A stretch of 64,000 nucleotides of DNA from Pseudomonas triclosanedens (GTDB taxonomy: Bacteria; Pseudomonadota; Gammaproteobacteria; Pseudomonadales; Pseudomonadaceae): contig NZ_CP113432.1 of assembly GCF_026686735.1 (NCBI RefSeq), positions 6,181,385-6,245,384 of the forward strand, written 5' to 3'. The notes beneath the pieces are model-generated. The model searched no databases and had not been told where the DNA came from. It saw only the letters and a program-made list of their open reading frames with translations. Each line of letters opens with the position of its first letter. The stretch's first letter is position 1. The translations under genes were made by a program, and so were the position numbers. Shown piece by piece: positions 44,130 through 59,120 of this stretch.

Positions 44130-44905
44130 CTGGTCGGCACGGCCAGCAACAGCGCAGCGGTTTCCAGATCCGGCTCACCGTCGAAACGTTGCGGCCGGAA
44201 GCGCATCTGGAAGGCTGCGATCACGTTGCGGGTCTTCTCGTCGAGTACGCCATTGAGCGGAACCGCGTAGCCGTGGCGTGCCAGTTGCTGCTGGAACCAG
44301 CCGGCAGACGGCAGTTGGCCGTCCAGTTCTCCGAGCCGACGGGCGATCTCGCCAGGCTTCGGCCAGGGAATAAGGCCGGCATCGGCCAGCTTCTTCCAGG
44401 GGAACAGCGGGCCGGGATCGACCTTGCGCTGCGGAGCGATATCGCTGTGACCGAGGATGTGCTCCGGTGTGATGCCCTGGCGCCTGGTAATGTCCTTGAG
44501 CAGGGCAATCAATGCATCGATCTGCGCGTCTGGATAGGGATACCAGATCTTTCCACTGGGGGTTTCCCGGTAGCCCTGGTTGACCAGTTCGATACCGATC
44601 GACGTCGAATTCAGCCAGGTGCGCCCCTGCCACTCGCTCTGCCCAGCGTGCCAGGCACGGCGATTCTCATCCACGAGCTGGTAGATGGTCGCCGGTTGGT
44701 CACCGATCAGGTAATGGGCGCTGACTTCGCCATGAGTCAGTATTTCCAGCGACCGTGGCAGGTTCTCCGAGGTGTAGTGAATGATTACGTACTGGATGCG
44801 GCTGTCCTGACTCTTCGAGACATGCTCGCGGTCGATCTGCAGGCCCTTGTCGGCACAACCGGCCAACAGTGCGAGAAGCGCGATGATCGTGACACGCAGG
44901 CTCAT
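44126..44905 (-). CDS. ampDh2: N-acetylmuramoyl-L-alanine amidase AmpDh2
   Basis: A 259-aa lipoprotein amidase that removes stem peptides from peptidoglycan or anhydro-muropeptides, acting in the periplasm at the outer membrane. The start at 44905 (GAGGAG upstream) gives MSLRVTIIALLALLAGCADK, with lipobox LLAGC. The Amidase_2 domain (residues about 30–175) has zinc ligands in VIIHYTSE and LGHSDIAPQRKVDPG (His and Asp). A C-terminal peptidoglycan-binding domain (YAVPLNGVLDEKTRNVIAAF) follows. Length equals the P. aeruginosa protein as I recall it. It follows marC by 8 bp in one operon. Confidence 0.95.
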   Translation of the reverse strand: MSLRVTIIALLALLAGCADKGLQIDREHVSKSQDSRIQYVIIHYTSENLPRSLEILTHGEVSAHYLIGDQPATIYQLVDENRRAWHAGQSEWQGRTWLNSTSIGIELVNQGYRETPSGKIWYPYPDAQIDALIALLKDITRRQGITPEHILGHSDIAPQRKVDPGPLFPWKKLADAGLIPWPKPGEIARRLGELDGQLPSAGWFQQQLARHGYAVPLNGVLDEKTRNVIAAFQMRFRPQRFDGEPDLETAALLLAVPTS

Positions 44906-44913
44906 GGTGCTCC

Positions 44914-45501
44914 TCAAGCGGCAATGTGCAGGACGCTACGGACGTTCTGCAGCAGCATGTTGACGCTCAGCATGATCAGCAGCATGCCGGCGAGGCGCTC
45001 TACGGCGGTGAGTCCGCGCGGCCCGAGGAACCGCTGGAGGAATGACGCCTGCAGCAGGATCAGTGCCGTCGCCGCCCAGGCGAGGATCACCGCCAGATAA
45101 AGCTCCCACAACGGACCAGTGTAGGTGCTGCGCAGGGTGATCAGCATGGCCAGGGCAGACGGCCCGGCCACCGCAGGAGTCGCCAGCGGCACCAGCAGTG
45201 GTTCGCTGTCGGGCATATCGCCCAGCACACCTTGCGGAGTGGGAAAGATAAGGCGCATGGCAACCACGAACAGGATGATCCCTCCGGCGATGCCGGTGGC
45301 CTCCTTGGTCAGGCCAAGCCCGGTGAGGATGTGCTCCCCCAGAGTGAGGAAGAGCAACAACAGGCCCAACGCAAGCAGTAGCTCGCGCAGTGCCACTTTC
45401 AGCCGCCGTTCGGCCGGGACGGATTTCAGGGCAGCAAGGAATACCGCGATGTTGCCGAACGGGTCGGTGATCAGAAAGATCAGAACGGCGACGCCGAGCA
45501 T
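44914..45501 (-). CDS. MarC family (YhgN-like) membrane protein
   Basis: A 195-aa membrane protein with six helices. DPFGNIAVFLAALKSVPAER near the N-terminus and PLATPAVAGPSALAMLITL are the MarC/UPF0056 signatures. Function is unknown; earlier links to multidrug resistance were not upheld. The ATG at 45501 has GGAG eight bases upstream and is preferred over an in-frame TTG two codons earlier. Co-transcribed with ampDh2. Confidence 0.88.
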   Translation of the reverse strand: MLGVAVLIFLITDPFGNIAVFLAALKSVPAERRLKVALRELLLALGLLLLFLTLGEHILTGLGLTKEATGIAGGIILFVVAMRLIFPTPQGVLGDMPDSEPLLVPLATPAVAGPSALAMLITLRSTYTGPLWELYLAVILAWAATALILLQASFLQRFLGPRGLTAVERLAGMLLIMLSVNMLLQNVRSVLHIAA

Positions 45502-45620
45502 GATCAAAACTCCAGCCGGAACGCTCCGCCGGACTTAATACCGAACGGGCGTCTGTGAATAACCTAAACAGGCCAGGCGCCTTGTGGATAACGACTTACC
45601 CACAGGGTGACACGGAAGCA

Positions 45621-46988
45621 TCAGGGCTTCTTGATCTTCTCCGGGCGCTTCCAGCCTTCGATCACTCGCTGCTTGGCACGACCAACCGCCAGCGCTGCCG
45701 GCGGAACCTCTGCGGTAATGGTAGAGCCTGCGCCAGTCGTGGCACCGGCACCGATATCCACAGGTGCGACCAGCGAGTTGTTGGAACCGATAAAAGCGCC
45801 TTCGCCGATCACCGTCCGCCACTTGTTCGCGCCATCGTAGTTACAGGTGATGGTGCCAGCGCCGATGTTGCTCTCGCTGCCGACCTCGGCGTCACCGAGA
45901 TAGGTCAGGTGACCAACCTTCACGCCGTCCTGCAGGTGGGCATTCTTCAGCTCGACGAAGTTACCCACATGCACCTTGCACTCCAGCACGCTACCGGGAC
46001 GAAGACGGGCAAATGGACCTACATCGCTGTCCGGCCCGACATGGGCACCGTCCAGGTGCGAGTTGGCCTTGATGATGGCTCCACGGCGCAGGGTACTGTC
46101 CTTGATATAGCAGTTCGGACCGATCGAGACGAAGTCTTCGATTTCCACCTGGCCTTCAAGGATCACGTTGACGTCGATCTGCACGTCACGCCCCACGCTG
46201 ACTTCGCCACGCACGTCGAAGCGTGCGGGGTCGATCAACGTCACGCCCTGCGCCATCAGGCGCCGAGCGATACGCAGCTGGTAGAAGCGTTCGAGTTCGG
46301 ACAGTTGCAGGCGGTCATTGGCGCCCTGCACTTCCATAGCTGCCAGAGGCTGGGCGGTGGCGACACGCAAGCCATCGGCAACCGCCATAGCGATCACGTC
46401 GGTCAGATAGTACTCACCCTGTGCGTTGGCGTTGGAAAGCCGGGAAATCCAGCCGTCCAGGCGCTCGCGCGGGACGGCGAGAATTCCGGTGTTGCCTTCG
46501 CGGATCAAACGCTGCTCGGCCGTGGCGTCCTTCTGCTCGACGATCGCCTGCACTTCATCTTGGGCATCGCGAATGATGCGTCCGTAGCCAGTAGGATCAT
46601 CCAGCTCGACAGTCAGCAGCGCCAGTTGCGTCGGCGATGCCTGGTGCAACAGACGTTCGAGGGTGGGTTGTTCGATCAGCGGCACGTCACCGTAGAGGAT
46701 CAGCACGTTGTCCGCGCTCAGGAAGGGCGCAGCCTGGGCGACAGCGTGTCCGGTGCCGAGCTGCTGTTCCTGGATCACGAAGTTCAGATCGTCCGCTTGC
46801 AGGCGCTCGCGCACCAGCTCGGCGCCGTGGCCGATTACCACGTGGATGCGGGACGGGCTGAGCGTGCGGGCGGTGTCGATCACATGGGCGAGCATCGGCT
46901 TGCCTGCAACTGGATGCAGGACTTTCGGCAGGGCCGAGCGCATGCGCGTACCCTGGCCAGCAGCGAGAATGACGATTTCGAGGGACAT
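45621..46988 (-). CDS. glmU: Bifunctional N-acetylglucosamine-1-phosphate uridyltransferase/glucosamine-1-phosphate acetyltransferase
   Basis: A 455-aa enzyme making UDP-GlcNAc for peptidoglycan and lipopolysaccharide. The N-terminal pyrophosphorylase domain (residues 1–230) has [19 protein letters not shown] and the [11 protein letters not shown] and YGDVPLI motifs. The C-terminal left-handed beta helix (about 250–440) carries hexapeptide repeats and the acetyltransferase region with [20 protein letters not shown]. Cytoplasmic, acting as a trimer. It follows the atp operon as in other pseudomonads, but glmR and glmS do not follow it here. Confidence 0.97.
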   Translation of the reverse strand: MSLEIVILAAGQGTRMRSALPKVLHPVAGKPMLAHVIDTARTLSPSRIHVVIGHGAELVRERLQADDLNFVIQEQQLGTGHAVAQAAPFLSADNVLILYGDVPLIEQPTLERLLHQASPTQLALLTVELDDPTGYGRIIRDAQDEVQAIVEQKDATAEQRLIREGNTGILAVPRERLDGWISRLSNANAQGEYYLTDVIAMAVADGLRVATAQPLAAMEVQGANDRLQLSELERFYQLRIARRLMAQGVTLIDPARFDVRGEVSVGRDVQIDVNVILEGQVEIEDFVSIGPNCYIKDSTLRRGAIIKANSHLDGAHVGPDSDVGPFARLRPGSVLECKVHVGNFVELKNAHLQDGVKVGHLTYLGDAEVGSESNIGAGTITCNYDGANKWRTVIGEGAFIGSNNSLVAPVDIGAGATTGAGSTITAEVPPAALAVGRAKQRVIEGWKRPEKIKKP

Positions 46989-47038
46989 GGATGACAGACC
47001 GTCCTGGTGAGCGGGGCTAACCCCGGAGTGGAAAAAGA

Positions 47039-47064
47039 AAAAGGGTAGCCAAGGCTACCCTTTT
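47039..47064 (-). terminator. Terminator of the ATP synthase operon
   Basis: A 12-bp stem (AAAAGGGTAGCC / GGCTACCCTTTT, 2-base centre). Read leftwards it ends in a T-rich run (TTTTTCTTTTT), 40 bp after the atpC stop and before glmU. Confidence 0.85.
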
Positions 47065-47104
47065 CCAATTTGTCGCTGAAGTCCCGAAGGACTTCGCGCC
47101 GGCA

Positions 47105-47530
47105 TCAGCCGCCGAACTTCTTGCGAACCTGCTGGACCGTGCGCAGTTGCGCTGCGGCTTCGGCCAGGCGGGCTGCGGCGGAGCTGTAGTCGAACTCTGC
47201 GCCTTTACCTTGCAGAGCCTTCTCAGCTTCCTTCAGTGCGGTCTGGGCAGCCGCTTCGTCGAGGTCGCCTGCACGAATCACGGTGTCGGCGAGAACCTTG
47301 ACCATGTTCGGCTGCACTTCGAGGAAGCCGCCGGAGATGTAGTACACCTCCTGCTCGCCACCCTGCTTCACCAGGCGGATCGGACCCGGCTTGAGCTCGG
47401 TGATCAGCGGCGCGTGGCCCGGAGCGATACCCAGATCACCCAGAGAGCCGTGCGCAACGACCAGCTCGACCAGACCGGAGAAGATCTCCGCTTCGGCGCT
47501 GACGATGTCGCAGTGGACAGTAATAGCCAT
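47105..47530 (-). CDS. atpC: ATP synthase epsilon subunit
   Basis: A 141-aa F1 central-stalk subunit that couples rotation and inhibits ATP hydrolysis. The N-terminal beta-sandwich ([40 protein letters not shown]) is followed by the two-helix C-terminal domain ([20 protein letters not shown]). Last gene of the atp operon, 40 bp after atpD. Confidence 0.97.
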   Translation of the reverse strand: MAITVHCDIVSAEAEIFSGLVELVVAHGSLGDLGIAPGHAPLITELKPGPIRLVKQGGEQEVYYISGGFLEVQPNMVKVLADTVIRAGDLDEAAAQTALKEAEKALQGKGAEFDYSSAAARLAEAAAQLRTVQQVRKKFGG

Positions 47531-47570
47531 ACCCTTGCCTCACGTAAGCGCCCGTTGCCGGGCGCACGGA

Positions 47571-48977
<1,407 letters not shown>

Positions 48978-49838
48978 TTACACCGCGGCAGCGCCGCCGA
49001 CGATTTCCGAGATTTCCTGGGTGATCGCCGCCTGACGTGCCTTGTTGTAGATCAGTTGCAGACCACTGATCAGATCACCGGCGTTGTCGGTAGCGTTCTT
49101 CATTGCAATCATCCGGGCCGCCTGCTCACAGGCGTTGTTCTCAACCACGGCCTGGTACACCTGGGACTCCACGTAGCGCACCAGCAGGCCATCGAGGAGA
49201 GCCTTGGCGTCGGGTTCGTAGAGGTAGTCCCAATGGTGCTTCAGCTCGGCATTGTCCTCGGCCACCAGAGGAATCAGTTGTTCCACGGTCGGCTTCTGGG
49301 TCATGGTGTTGACGAACTTGTTGGAAACCACGTACAGGCGATCAATACGACCTTCCAGGTAGGCATCCAGCATGACCTTGACGCTGCCGATCAGATCGTT
49401 GATCGACGGCTCTTCGCCCAGGTGGCTGATGGCCGCAACCACGTTGCCGCCGTAGCTCTTAAAGAAGGATGCACCCTTGGAGCCGATCACGCAGAGATCG
49501 ATCTCTGCACTTTGATCGCGCTGCACCACCATGTCCTTGACCAGAGTCTTGAACAGGTTGATGTTCAGGCCGCCAGCCAAACCACGGTCGGAGCTCACCA
49601 CGATGTAGCCGACGCGCTTTACTTCACGCTCGACCATGAACGGGTGACGGTATTCCGGGTTGGCGTTGGCCAGATGGCCGATCACCTGGCGAATGCGCTC
49701 CGCGTAGGGACGGCCGGCCGCCATGCGCATTTGTGCCTTGCGCATCTTGCTCACCGCCACCTTTTCCATGGCATTGGTGATTTTTTGCGTGCTTTTGATG
49801 CTCGCAATCTTGCTGCGAATCTCTTTTGCGCCTGCCAT
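48978..49838 (-). CDS. atpG: ATP synthase gamma subunit
   Basis: A 286-aa rotor subunit. The N-terminal helix [20 protein letters not shown] and C-terminal helix [20 protein letters not shown] form the coiled-coil shaft; [14 protein letters not shown] lies in the globular domain. Usual length. Preceded by atpA after 52 bp. Confidence 0.98.
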   Translation of the reverse strand: MAGAKEIRSKIASIKSTQKITNAMEKVAVSKMRKAQMRMAAGRPYAERIRQVIGHLANANPEYRHPFMVEREVKRVGYIVVSSDRGLAGGLNINLFKTLVKDMVVQRDQSAEIDLCVIGSKGASFFKSYGGNVVAAISHLGEEPSINDLIGSVKVMLDAYLEGRIDRLYVVSNKFVNTMTQKPTVEQLIPLVAEDNAELKHHWDYLYEPDAKALLDGLLVRYVESQVYQAVVENNACEQAARMIAMKNATDNAGDLISGLQLIYNKARQAAITQEISEIVGGAAAV

Positions 49839-49890
49839 TTCACACCTATCGGTTTAGCAGGCGGGGGCCGCTAACGACCCCCGCTGCGGC

Positions 49891-51435
<1,545 letters not shown>

Positions 51436-51453
51436 GCCGCTGCCCCTTCAAAC

Positions 51454-51990
51454 TCAAGATTTCAACGCTTCGGCCAGTTTCGCGATTTTGCCGCGCACCG
51501 AGCCATCGATTACCAAGTCACCGGCGCGGATCACCACGCCGCCGATCAGGCTCGCGTCTTCCGACGCATGAAGTCGCACTTCGCGACTGAGCCGGGCGCT
51601 GAGAGCCTTGGCGAGTTTGTCCTGCTGTTCCTGGTCCAGGGCGAAGGCACTGGTGACCTCGACCTCGACCAGCTTTTCCTGCTCGGCCTTGAGTTGCTCG
51701 AACATCACGAAGATGGTCGGCAGCAGGTCGAGCCGCTTGTTTTCAGCCACAGTCCGGACGAAGTTCTGGGCCGGAGCATTGAGCTTGTCGCCACACACGT
51801 CGATCAGCGCTTCAGCCTTGGCTGCGGCGGTCAGCTGGGGCTCTTTGAGCAGCTGGCGCACGGTGTCGTCCTGCGACACTGCAGCCAGCACACCCAGAGC
51901 AGCGGACCAATCGGCCAATTGCTGATGAGCCTGGGCGTACTCGAAAGCCGCCTTCGCGTATGGACGAGCCAATGTGGTCAGTTCTGCCAT
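51454..51990 (-). CDS. atpH: ATP synthase delta subunit
   Basis: A 178-aa subunit linking F1 to the peripheral stalk. The N-terminal helical bundle ([20 protein letters not shown]) binds the top of alpha; the C-terminal part has [20 protein letters not shown], a family signature. 12 bp after atpF. Confidence 0.97.
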   Translation of the reverse strand: MAELTTLARPYAKAAFEYAQAHQQLADWSAALGVLAAVSQDDTVRQLLKEPQLTAAAKAEALIDVCGDKLNAPAQNFVRTVAENKRLDLLPTIFVMFEQLKAEQEKLVEVEVTSAFALDQEQQDKLAKALSARLSREVRLHASEDASLIGGVVIRAGDLVIDGSVRGKIAKLAEALKS

Positions 51991-52002
51991 ATCGCCCTCT
52001 GC

Positions 52003-52473
52003 TTAGATCTCAGCGGCCAGTTGATCAACCAGCTGCTTTTGCGCGTTGGCATCGATCGAAGCACCCAGGATCTTCTCGGCGCCGGAGACGGCCAGGGCAC
52101 CAACTTGGGCGCGCAGGGCGTCTTTGACGCTGTTGAGTTCCTGTTCGATCTGGGCCTTGGCCTGGGCAATCATGCGATCACCTTCGGCACGAGCCTGATC
52201 ACGGGCTTCGTCAACGATCTGGTTAGCGCTCTTCTTCGCCTGCTCGAGGATTTCAGCTGCCTGAGCCTTGGCTTCGCGCAGTTGCTGACCCGCTTTCTCG
52301 TGGGCCAGTTCCAGATCACGAGCCGCGCGGTTGGCAGCGTCCAGACCGTCGGCGATCTTCTTCTGACGTTCCTGCAGAGCCGCGATGACCGGCGGCCACA
52401 CGAATTTCATGCAGAAGATGACGAAGATGGCGAACGCGATGGCCTGGCCGATCAGAGTTGCATTAATGTTCAC
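52003..52473 (-). CDS. atpF: ATP synthase b subunit
   Basis: A 156-aa peripheral-stalk subunit: one N-terminal transmembrane helix ([20 protein letters not shown]) and a long Ala/Glu/Lys-rich coiled coil that reaches up to delta. Usual length. Confidence 0.97.
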   Translation of the reverse strand: MNINATLIGQAIAFAIFVIFCMKFVWPPVIAALQERQKKIADGLDAANRAARDLELAHEKAGQQLREAKAQAAEILEQAKKSANQIVDEARDQARAEGDRMIAQAKAQIEQELNSVKDALRAQVGALAVSGAEKILGASIDANAQKQLVDQLAAEI

Positions 52474-52526
52474 GCCAATACCTCGCTCGTTCGGTGTTCA
52501 GTCACAGACTTCCGGTTTCTCGGAAA

Positions 52527-52850
<324 letters not shown>

Positions 52851-52851
52851 T

Positions 52852-52880
52852 TACGCCCACTCCCTATGGAAGTGGGCGTA
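52852..52880 (-). promoter_or_regulatory. Hairpin between atpB and atpE
   Basis: TACGCCCACT / AGTGGGCGTA, a 10-bp perfect stem with a 9-base loop, 14 bp after the atpB stop and about 70 bp before the atpE start, with no T-run. It may help set the high c:a subunit ratio by protecting or processing the mRNA; inferred. Confidence 0.4.
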
Positions 52881-52893
52881 CAGAATCTTTGGA

Positions 52894-54187
<1,294 letters not shown>

Positions 54188-54336
54188 CTGTCTCAAAGTC
54201 CTCTGGCGTCGGCTCGGCAAATCAACAACTTGGCATACTTTGTGCCGACAAAATTGCGCGCAGAGTATAGGGGGCGCCGCATACCCGTTCAACCGTCAGG
54301 TAGTGATTTCCGACGACCCCTACATATACGTTCGTA

Positions 54337-55209
54337 TCAGCGTATGTGAGCCAGGACGCCTTGCAGCTCATCCAGGGAGTTGTAGCGGATCACCAGTTGC
54401 CCCTTTCCCTTCTGACCGTGGCGAATCTGCACGGGAGCGCCCAGACGCTCGGCCAGGCGCTGCTCCAGGCGACTGATGTCTGGGTCGGACTTGACTGCTT
54501 TGACAGGTTCCGCGGGAGCATTGAGCCATTGGCGCACCAGTGCTTCGGTCTGGCGCACGGTGAAGCCGCGTGCGACAACATGTCGCGCACCTTCAACCTG
54601 CCGATTCTCGGGCAATCCGAGCAAGGCACGAGCATGTCCCATTTCCAGGTCGCCATGCGAAAGCAACGTCTTGATCTCTTCGGGCAAGGCGATCAGGCGA
54701 AGAAGGTTGGCCACCGTCACCCGAGATTTGCCGACGGCATCGGCAACCTGCTGCTGGGTCAACTGGAATTCCTGCTGCAGTCGCTGCAGTGCAACTGCCT
54801 CCTCGACGGGATTGAGGTCCTCGCGCTGGATGTTCTCGATCAACGCCATCGCGATGGCAGCTTCATCCGGGACTTCGCGGACCAGCGCGGGAATCTTGTC
54901 CAGGCCGGCTTGCTGGCTTGCGCGCCAGCGGCGCTCGCCGGCGATGATTTCAAAGCGGCCCTTGTCGATCGGGCGGACCACGATCGGCTGCATCACCCCC
55001 TGAGCCTTGATCGACAAAGCGAGCTCTTCCAGGGCTTGTGGATCCATGTCGCGGCGCGGCTGATATTTACCGCGCTGGATGAGGTCCAGCGGCAGGTACT
55101 GAAGCTCCTTGCTGTCGACCTGAACGGCTTCTTCCTGCAGGGTAGCGGCGCTGGAGCCACTGAGCAGGGCGTCCAGCCCGCGTCCCAGACCTCGTTTCTT
55201 GGCGGCCAT
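54337..55209 (-). CDS. parB: Chromosome-partitioning protein ParB
   Basis: A 290-aa CTP-dependent DNA clamp that binds parS and loads condensin. The N-terminal MAAKKRGLGRGLDALL is the ParA-interacting tail. The ParB/Srx domain (about 38–130) includes GKYQPRRDMD and the CTP-binding GERRWRAS; the HTH is QQVADAVGKSRVTVANLLRL; the C-terminal dimer domain follows. 15 bp after parA, one operon. Confidence 0.97.
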   Translation of the reverse strand: MAAKKRGLGRGLDALLSGSSAATLQEEAVQVDSKELQYLPLDLIQRGKYQPRRDMDPQALEELALSIKAQGVMQPIVVRPIDKGRFEIIAGERRWRASQQAGLDKIPALVREVPDEAAIAMALIENIQREDLNPVEEAVALQRLQQEFQLTQQQVADAVGKSRVTVANLLRLIALPEEIKTLLSHGDLEMGHARALLGLPENRQVEGARHVVARGFTVRQTEALVRQWLNAPAEPVKAVKSDPDISRLEQRLAERLGAPVQIRHGQKGKGQLVIRYNSLDELQGVLAHIR

Positions 55210-55224
55210 GCGGGTTCCTTAATC

Positions 55225-56013
55225 TTAGGCGGGTGCGGTGGTGCGGGCGGAACGCTGGCGGCGTACCAGTTCACCGGCCAACGCCAGGTAGGCGAGGGCA
55301 CCGCGGGATTGCTTGTCGTAGACCAGCGCTGGCATGCCGAAGCTGGGTGCCTCGGCCAGTCGCACGTTGCGCGGGATCACGGTGGTGTAGAGCTTGTCGC
55401 CGAAATGCTCTTGCAACTGCGCGCTGACGTCGTTGGTCAGGCTGATGCGCGGGTCGTACATGGTACGCAGCAGGCCTTCGATCTTCAGCGCCGGATTCAG
55501 TCGCTCGGCAATACGCTGGATGCTGTTCATCAGGTCGGTCAAACCTTCCAGCGCGTAGTACTCGCACTGCATGGGAATGATCACACCATCGGAGGCGGCC
55601 AGTGCGTTGACAGTCAGCATCGAGAGCGATGGTGGGCAGTCGATGAGAATGAAGTCATAGTTTTCGCGGATCGGTGCCAACGCATGACGCAGGCGGTGCT
55701 CCTTCATGTCCATCTCGAGCAGTACCACTTCCGCAGCGGTGAGGTCGCGGTTGGCGGGCAGCAATTGGTAGCCGCCATGCTCGGAGAACTGCATTGCCTG
55801 GGCCAGGTCGCATTCACCGGTGAGCACGTCGTAGATGGAGTGGTCCAGGGACAACTTATCCACACCGCTGCCGGTGGTAGCGTTGCCCTGTGGATCAAGA
55901 TCGATCAGCAGCACGCGACGCTTGGTTGCGACCAGTGATGCAGCCAGGTTGATGCAGGTCGTGGTCTTGCCGACGCCGCCCTTCTGGTTGGCGATCGCGA
56001 ATACCTTAGCCAT
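55225..56013 (-). CDS. parA: Chromosome-partitioning ATPase ParA (Soj)
   Basis: A 262-aa Walker-type ATPase that positions the origin with ParB. The deviant Walker A is KGGVGKTT, followed by LLIDLDPQGNATTGSG and FILIDCPPSLSMLTVNAL (Walker B). The start MAKVFAIANQ is preferred over an ATG four codons earlier because it fits the family and has GGGGA upstream. The gene contains a perfect DnaA box at 55856. Confidence 0.97.
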   Translation of the reverse strand: MAKVFAIANQKGGVGKTTTCINLAASLVATKRRVLLIDLDPQGNATTGSGVDKLSLDHSIYDVLTGECDLAQAMQFSEHGGYQLLPANRDLTAAEVVLLEMDMKEHRLRHALAPIRENYDFILIDCPPSLSMLTVNALAASDGVIIPMQCEYYALEGLTDLMNSIQRIAERLNPALKIEGLLRTMYDPRISLTNDVSAQLQEHFGDKLYTTVIPRNVRLAEAPSFGMPALVYDKQSRGALAYLALAGELVRRQRSARTTAPA

Positions 56014-56031
56014 GGTTTTCCCCACTCCCCG

Positions 56032-56682
56032 TCATGCAATGCGGCGCAGTATCAGCAGATGGCGCTGGCCTTGGCAACCCGGCACCGCCAGAGCGTGTTC
56101 GGCTTCGACCCGGAAATCATCCGGGAGTGCCGCGAGTTCGTCACTGGGGTGCACACCTTTCATGGCCAGCCAGTGGGTCTGAGTATCACCGAGGTGGCGC
56201 GTCCAGTTGGTGAAGTCTTCGAGACTGCTGAAAGCCCGGGAGACGATGCCATTGAATGGCATCTCAGGCTGAAAGTCTTCCACCCGGCTGTGGATAACCT
56301 TCAGGTTGTCGAGTTTCAGCTCAAGCTTCACCTGGGTGAGGAAACGGGTCTTCTTGCCGTTGCTATCCAGCAGGGTCAGTGACTTGCCGGGGAAGAGGAT
56401 GGCAAGCGGGACTCCGGGCATGCCACCGCCGCTGCCGACATCCAGCCAACGCTTACCGCCTGCTGTCTCGAACAGGGAGACGATGCTCAAGCTATCGAGC
56501 AGATGGCGCGACACCATTTCGTCGATATCCCGAACCGCAGTCAGGTTGTAAGCCTTGTTCCATTTAGCCAGCAGGGCCAGGTAATCCAGCAGGCGGTGCT
56601 GCGTGGATGCCTCGATGTCCAGGCCAAGCATTTCGATACCACGCGCAAGTTCGTCGGCGTGGCGTGCGGTTACCAGGGACAT
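56032..56682 (-). CDS. rsmG: 16S rRNA m7G527 methyltransferase
   Basis: A 216-aa AdoMet-dependent enzyme (GidB) methylating G527 of 16S rRNA; its loss gives low-level streptomycin resistance in many bacteria. Motifs: [33 protein letters not shown] (AdoMet site), [19 protein letters not shown]. The start codon overlaps the stop of mnmG (TGATG). Confidence 0.96.
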   Translation of the reverse strand: MSLVTARHADELARGIEMLGLDIEASTQHRLLDYLALLAKWNKAYNLTAVRDIDEMVSRHLLDSLSIVSLFETAGGKRWLDVGSGGGMPGVPLAILFPGKSLTLLDSNGKKTRFLTQVKLELKLDNLKVIHSRVEDFQPEMPFNGIVSRAFSSLEDFTNWTRHLGDTQTHWLAMKGVHPSDELAALPDDFRVEAEHALAVPGCQGQRHLLILRRIA

Positions 56683-58577
56683 CAGGCGCTCTGCTCCAGC
56701 TGACGGCCGGAGGAGCGCTTCTTGAGATGGATCAGCAGCAGGGAGATCGCGGCCGGAGTGACACCAGGGATGCGGCCAGCCTGGCCGAGCGTCTCCGGGC
56801 GGGCATTGCCCAGCTTGAGCTGAATCTCCTTGGACAGGCCGGAAATGGCCTGGTAGTCGATATCCACCGGCAGCAGGGTGTCCTCACTGGCTCTCAGACG
56901 GGCGATCTCTTCCTGTTGGCGATCGATGTAGCCAGCGTACTTGGTGCGAATCTCCACCTGCTCGGCCACCTGCGGGTCGTCCGCACCTAAACCGGTCACT
57001 TCCGCCAGGCTGGCATAGTCGATTTCCGGGCGTGCCAGCAGGTTCAGCAGGTTGTATTCGTGCGCCAGCGGTGTACCAAAGCGTTCGGCGATTGCATCGC
57101 CTTGCGGGGTGTTCGGACGAACCCAGGTGCTTTTCAGACGCTGTTCTTCGCGTTCGATGCCATCACGCTTGGCTTCGAAGATCGACCAGCGGTGATCGTC
57201 GATCAGCCCCAGTTCGCGGGCTTTCTCGGTCAGGCGCAGATCCGCGTTGTCTTCGCGAAGAATCAGCCGGTACTCGGCGCGGGAAGTGAACATGCGATAC
57301 GGCTCCTGAGTACCGAGGGTAATCAGGTCATCGACCAGCACGCCGATGTACGCCTCATCGCGACGCGGACACCAGCTGTCACGGCCTTGCGAGCGAAGTG
57401 CCGCGTTGGTTCCGGCGAGTAGCCCCTGAGCGCCAGCTTCTTCGTAGCCGGTGGTGCCGTTGATCTGGCCGGCGAAGAACAACCCGCCGATCACTTTGGT
57501 TTCCAGGCTGTATTTCAGGTCGCGCGGATCGAAGTAGTCGTACTCGATGGCATAGCCCGGACGTACGATGTGCGCGTTCTCCATGCCACGAATCGAGCGG
57601 ACGATATCCAGCTGAACATCGAAGGGCAGCGATGTGGATATCCCGTTCGGGTACAGCTCATGGGTAGTCAGGCCTTCCGGTTCCAGGAAGACCTGATGGC
57701 TGTCCTTGTCGGCGAAGCGATGAATCTTGTCCTCGATCGACGGGCAGTAGCGCGGACCGACACCTTCGATCACCCCCGAGTACATAGGCGAGCGATCGAG
57801 GTTGGACGCGATGATCTCGTGCGTACGCGCGTTGGTGTGCGTTATCCAGCAACTGACTTGGCGCGGGTGCATTTCCTGGGAACCCAGGAAAGACATCACC
57901 GGAGTTGGGGTATCGCCGGGCTGTTTGGTCATCACGCTGAAATCGACGCTGCGGCCATCGATGCGCGGAGGTGTGCCGGTCTTCAAACGGCCGACACGCA
58001 GAGGTAGCTCGCGCAGGCGTCTGGCCAGTGCGATGGACGGCGGATCACCAGCGCGGCCGCCGGAGTAGTTCTCCAGGCCGATATGGATAAGTCCGCCGAG
58101 GAAGGTGCCTGCAGTCAGGACTACGTTGTCGGCGTGGAACTTCAGGCCCATCTGGGTCACTACGCCGCGTACTTGATCCTGCTCGACGATGAGGTCGTCG
58201 CAGGCCTGCTGGAATATCCACAGGCTGGGCTGGTTCTCCAGGATTTCCCGTACAGCAGCTTTGTAGAGAACACGGTCTGCCTGGGCTCGGGTCGCACGGA
58301 CTGCCGGGCCTTTACGGCTGTTCAATACGCGGAACTGGATACCGCCCTTATCTGTGGCGAGTGCCATGGCACCGCCAAGCGCATCGATTTCCTTGACCAG
58401 GTGGCTTTTACCAATCCCGCCAATAGCGGGGTTGCAGCTCATCTGGCCGAGGGTTTCCACATTGTGGGTGAGCAGTAGCGTCTTCACGCCCATGCGCGCA
58501 GCCGCGAGTGCAGCCTCAGTGCCGGCATGGCCGCCGCCGATCACGATCACGTCAAAACGGGAGGGGAAGTCCACCAC
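56682..58577 (-). CDS. mnmG: tRNA uridine-34 5-carboxymethylaminomethyl modification enzyme MnmG
   Basis: A 631-aa FAD protein (GidA) that with MnmE modifies U34 of several tRNAs. The N-terminal FAD-binding motif is [37 protein letters not shown] and [14 protein letters not shown] are signatures; the C-terminal helical domain contacts MnmE and tRNA. A GTG start with GAGGTG upstream. First of mnmG–rsmG–parA–parB. Confidence 0.97.
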   Translation of the reverse strand: MVDFPSRFDVIVIGGGHAGTEAALAAARMGVKTLLLTHNVETLGQMSCNPAIGGIGKSHLVKEIDALGGAMALATDKGGIQFRVLNSRKGPAVRATRAQADRVLYKAAVREILENQPSLWIFQQACDDLIVEQDQVRGVVTQMGLKFHADNVVLTAGTFLGGLIHIGLENYSGGRAGDPPSIALARRLRELPLRVGRLKTGTPPRIDGRSVDFSVMTKQPGDTPTPVMSFLGSQEMHPRQVSCWITHTNARTHEIIASNLDRSPMYSGVIEGVGPRYCPSIEDKIHRFADKDSHQVFLEPEGLTTHELYPNGISTSLPFDVQLDIVRSIRGMENAHIVRPGYAIEYDYFDPRDLKYSLETKVIGGLFFAGQINGTTGYEEAGAQGLLAGTNAALRSQGRDSWCPRRDEAYIGVLVDDLITLGTQEPYRMFTSRAEYRLILREDNADLRLTEKARELGLIDDHRWSIFEAKRDGIEREEQRLKSTWVRPNTPQGDAIAERFGTPLAHEYNLLNLLARPEIDYASLAEVTGLGADDPQVAEQVEIRTKYAGYIDRQQEEIARLRASEDTLLPVDIDYQAISGLSKEIQLKLGNARPETLGQAGRIPGVTPAAISLLLIHLKKRSSGRQLEQSA

Positions 58578-58619
58578 GCACCTCGTGCCTGTCGATCAAG
58601 GAGAAAAAAGATAGCCGCA

Positions 58620-59120
58620 CAGTATAGGGGCTTAGACCGTTCGATTGAAGGCACCTGAACAAAAAATAGCCAACGAGTGATTGAGGCTCTATAGAAAATA
58701 AAAGAGAGGAATTTTTTTAATCTTTTTAAAGCTTGTGTTTATGTATGGTGAGGCCGCTTTCTGTGGATAACCATGCGTAGCCCAGTAACTATCGATATCT
58801 GACGACATAACAACCCTGTGCCGATGCTGTCAGGTTGCAGGGGATCCCCCGTGTTCAGCTTGTGGATTAAGCATGAACTTATCAACAGATAGATTTGTCC
58901 ACCGGATGATGCAGTAGTTTTCAACGTAGCTGTACGCGAGTTTTCCACAGGGTTCAGGGTGACCTGTGGAATAGCCATATGCTTCCTTGAAAGCCGCGGA
59001 AATACTGGATTATTGGATTTCCTTAGCTGTGGATAGCCTCAAATCCACAAAGATCGCGCGCAGCAGGAGGCGCTGTGACGGAATGACCCCGCCACCGTTG
59101 CGAAAATACAGGCTTGTGGA
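58620..59120. other. Origin-like non-coding region between mnmG and mnmE
   Basis: 543 bp without a gene. It contains an AT-rich stretch (58655–58745) followed by DnaA-box-like sites: perfect TGTGGATAA at 58762–58770, and one-mismatch boxes at 58861 (TGTGGATTA), 58879 (TTATCAACA), 58941 (TTTTCCACA) and 59028 (TGTGGATAG). This is the arrangement of a replication origin (unwinding element beside DnaA boxes). The E. coli oriC also lies next to mnmG (gidA). Activity is inferred only. Confidence 0.5.
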
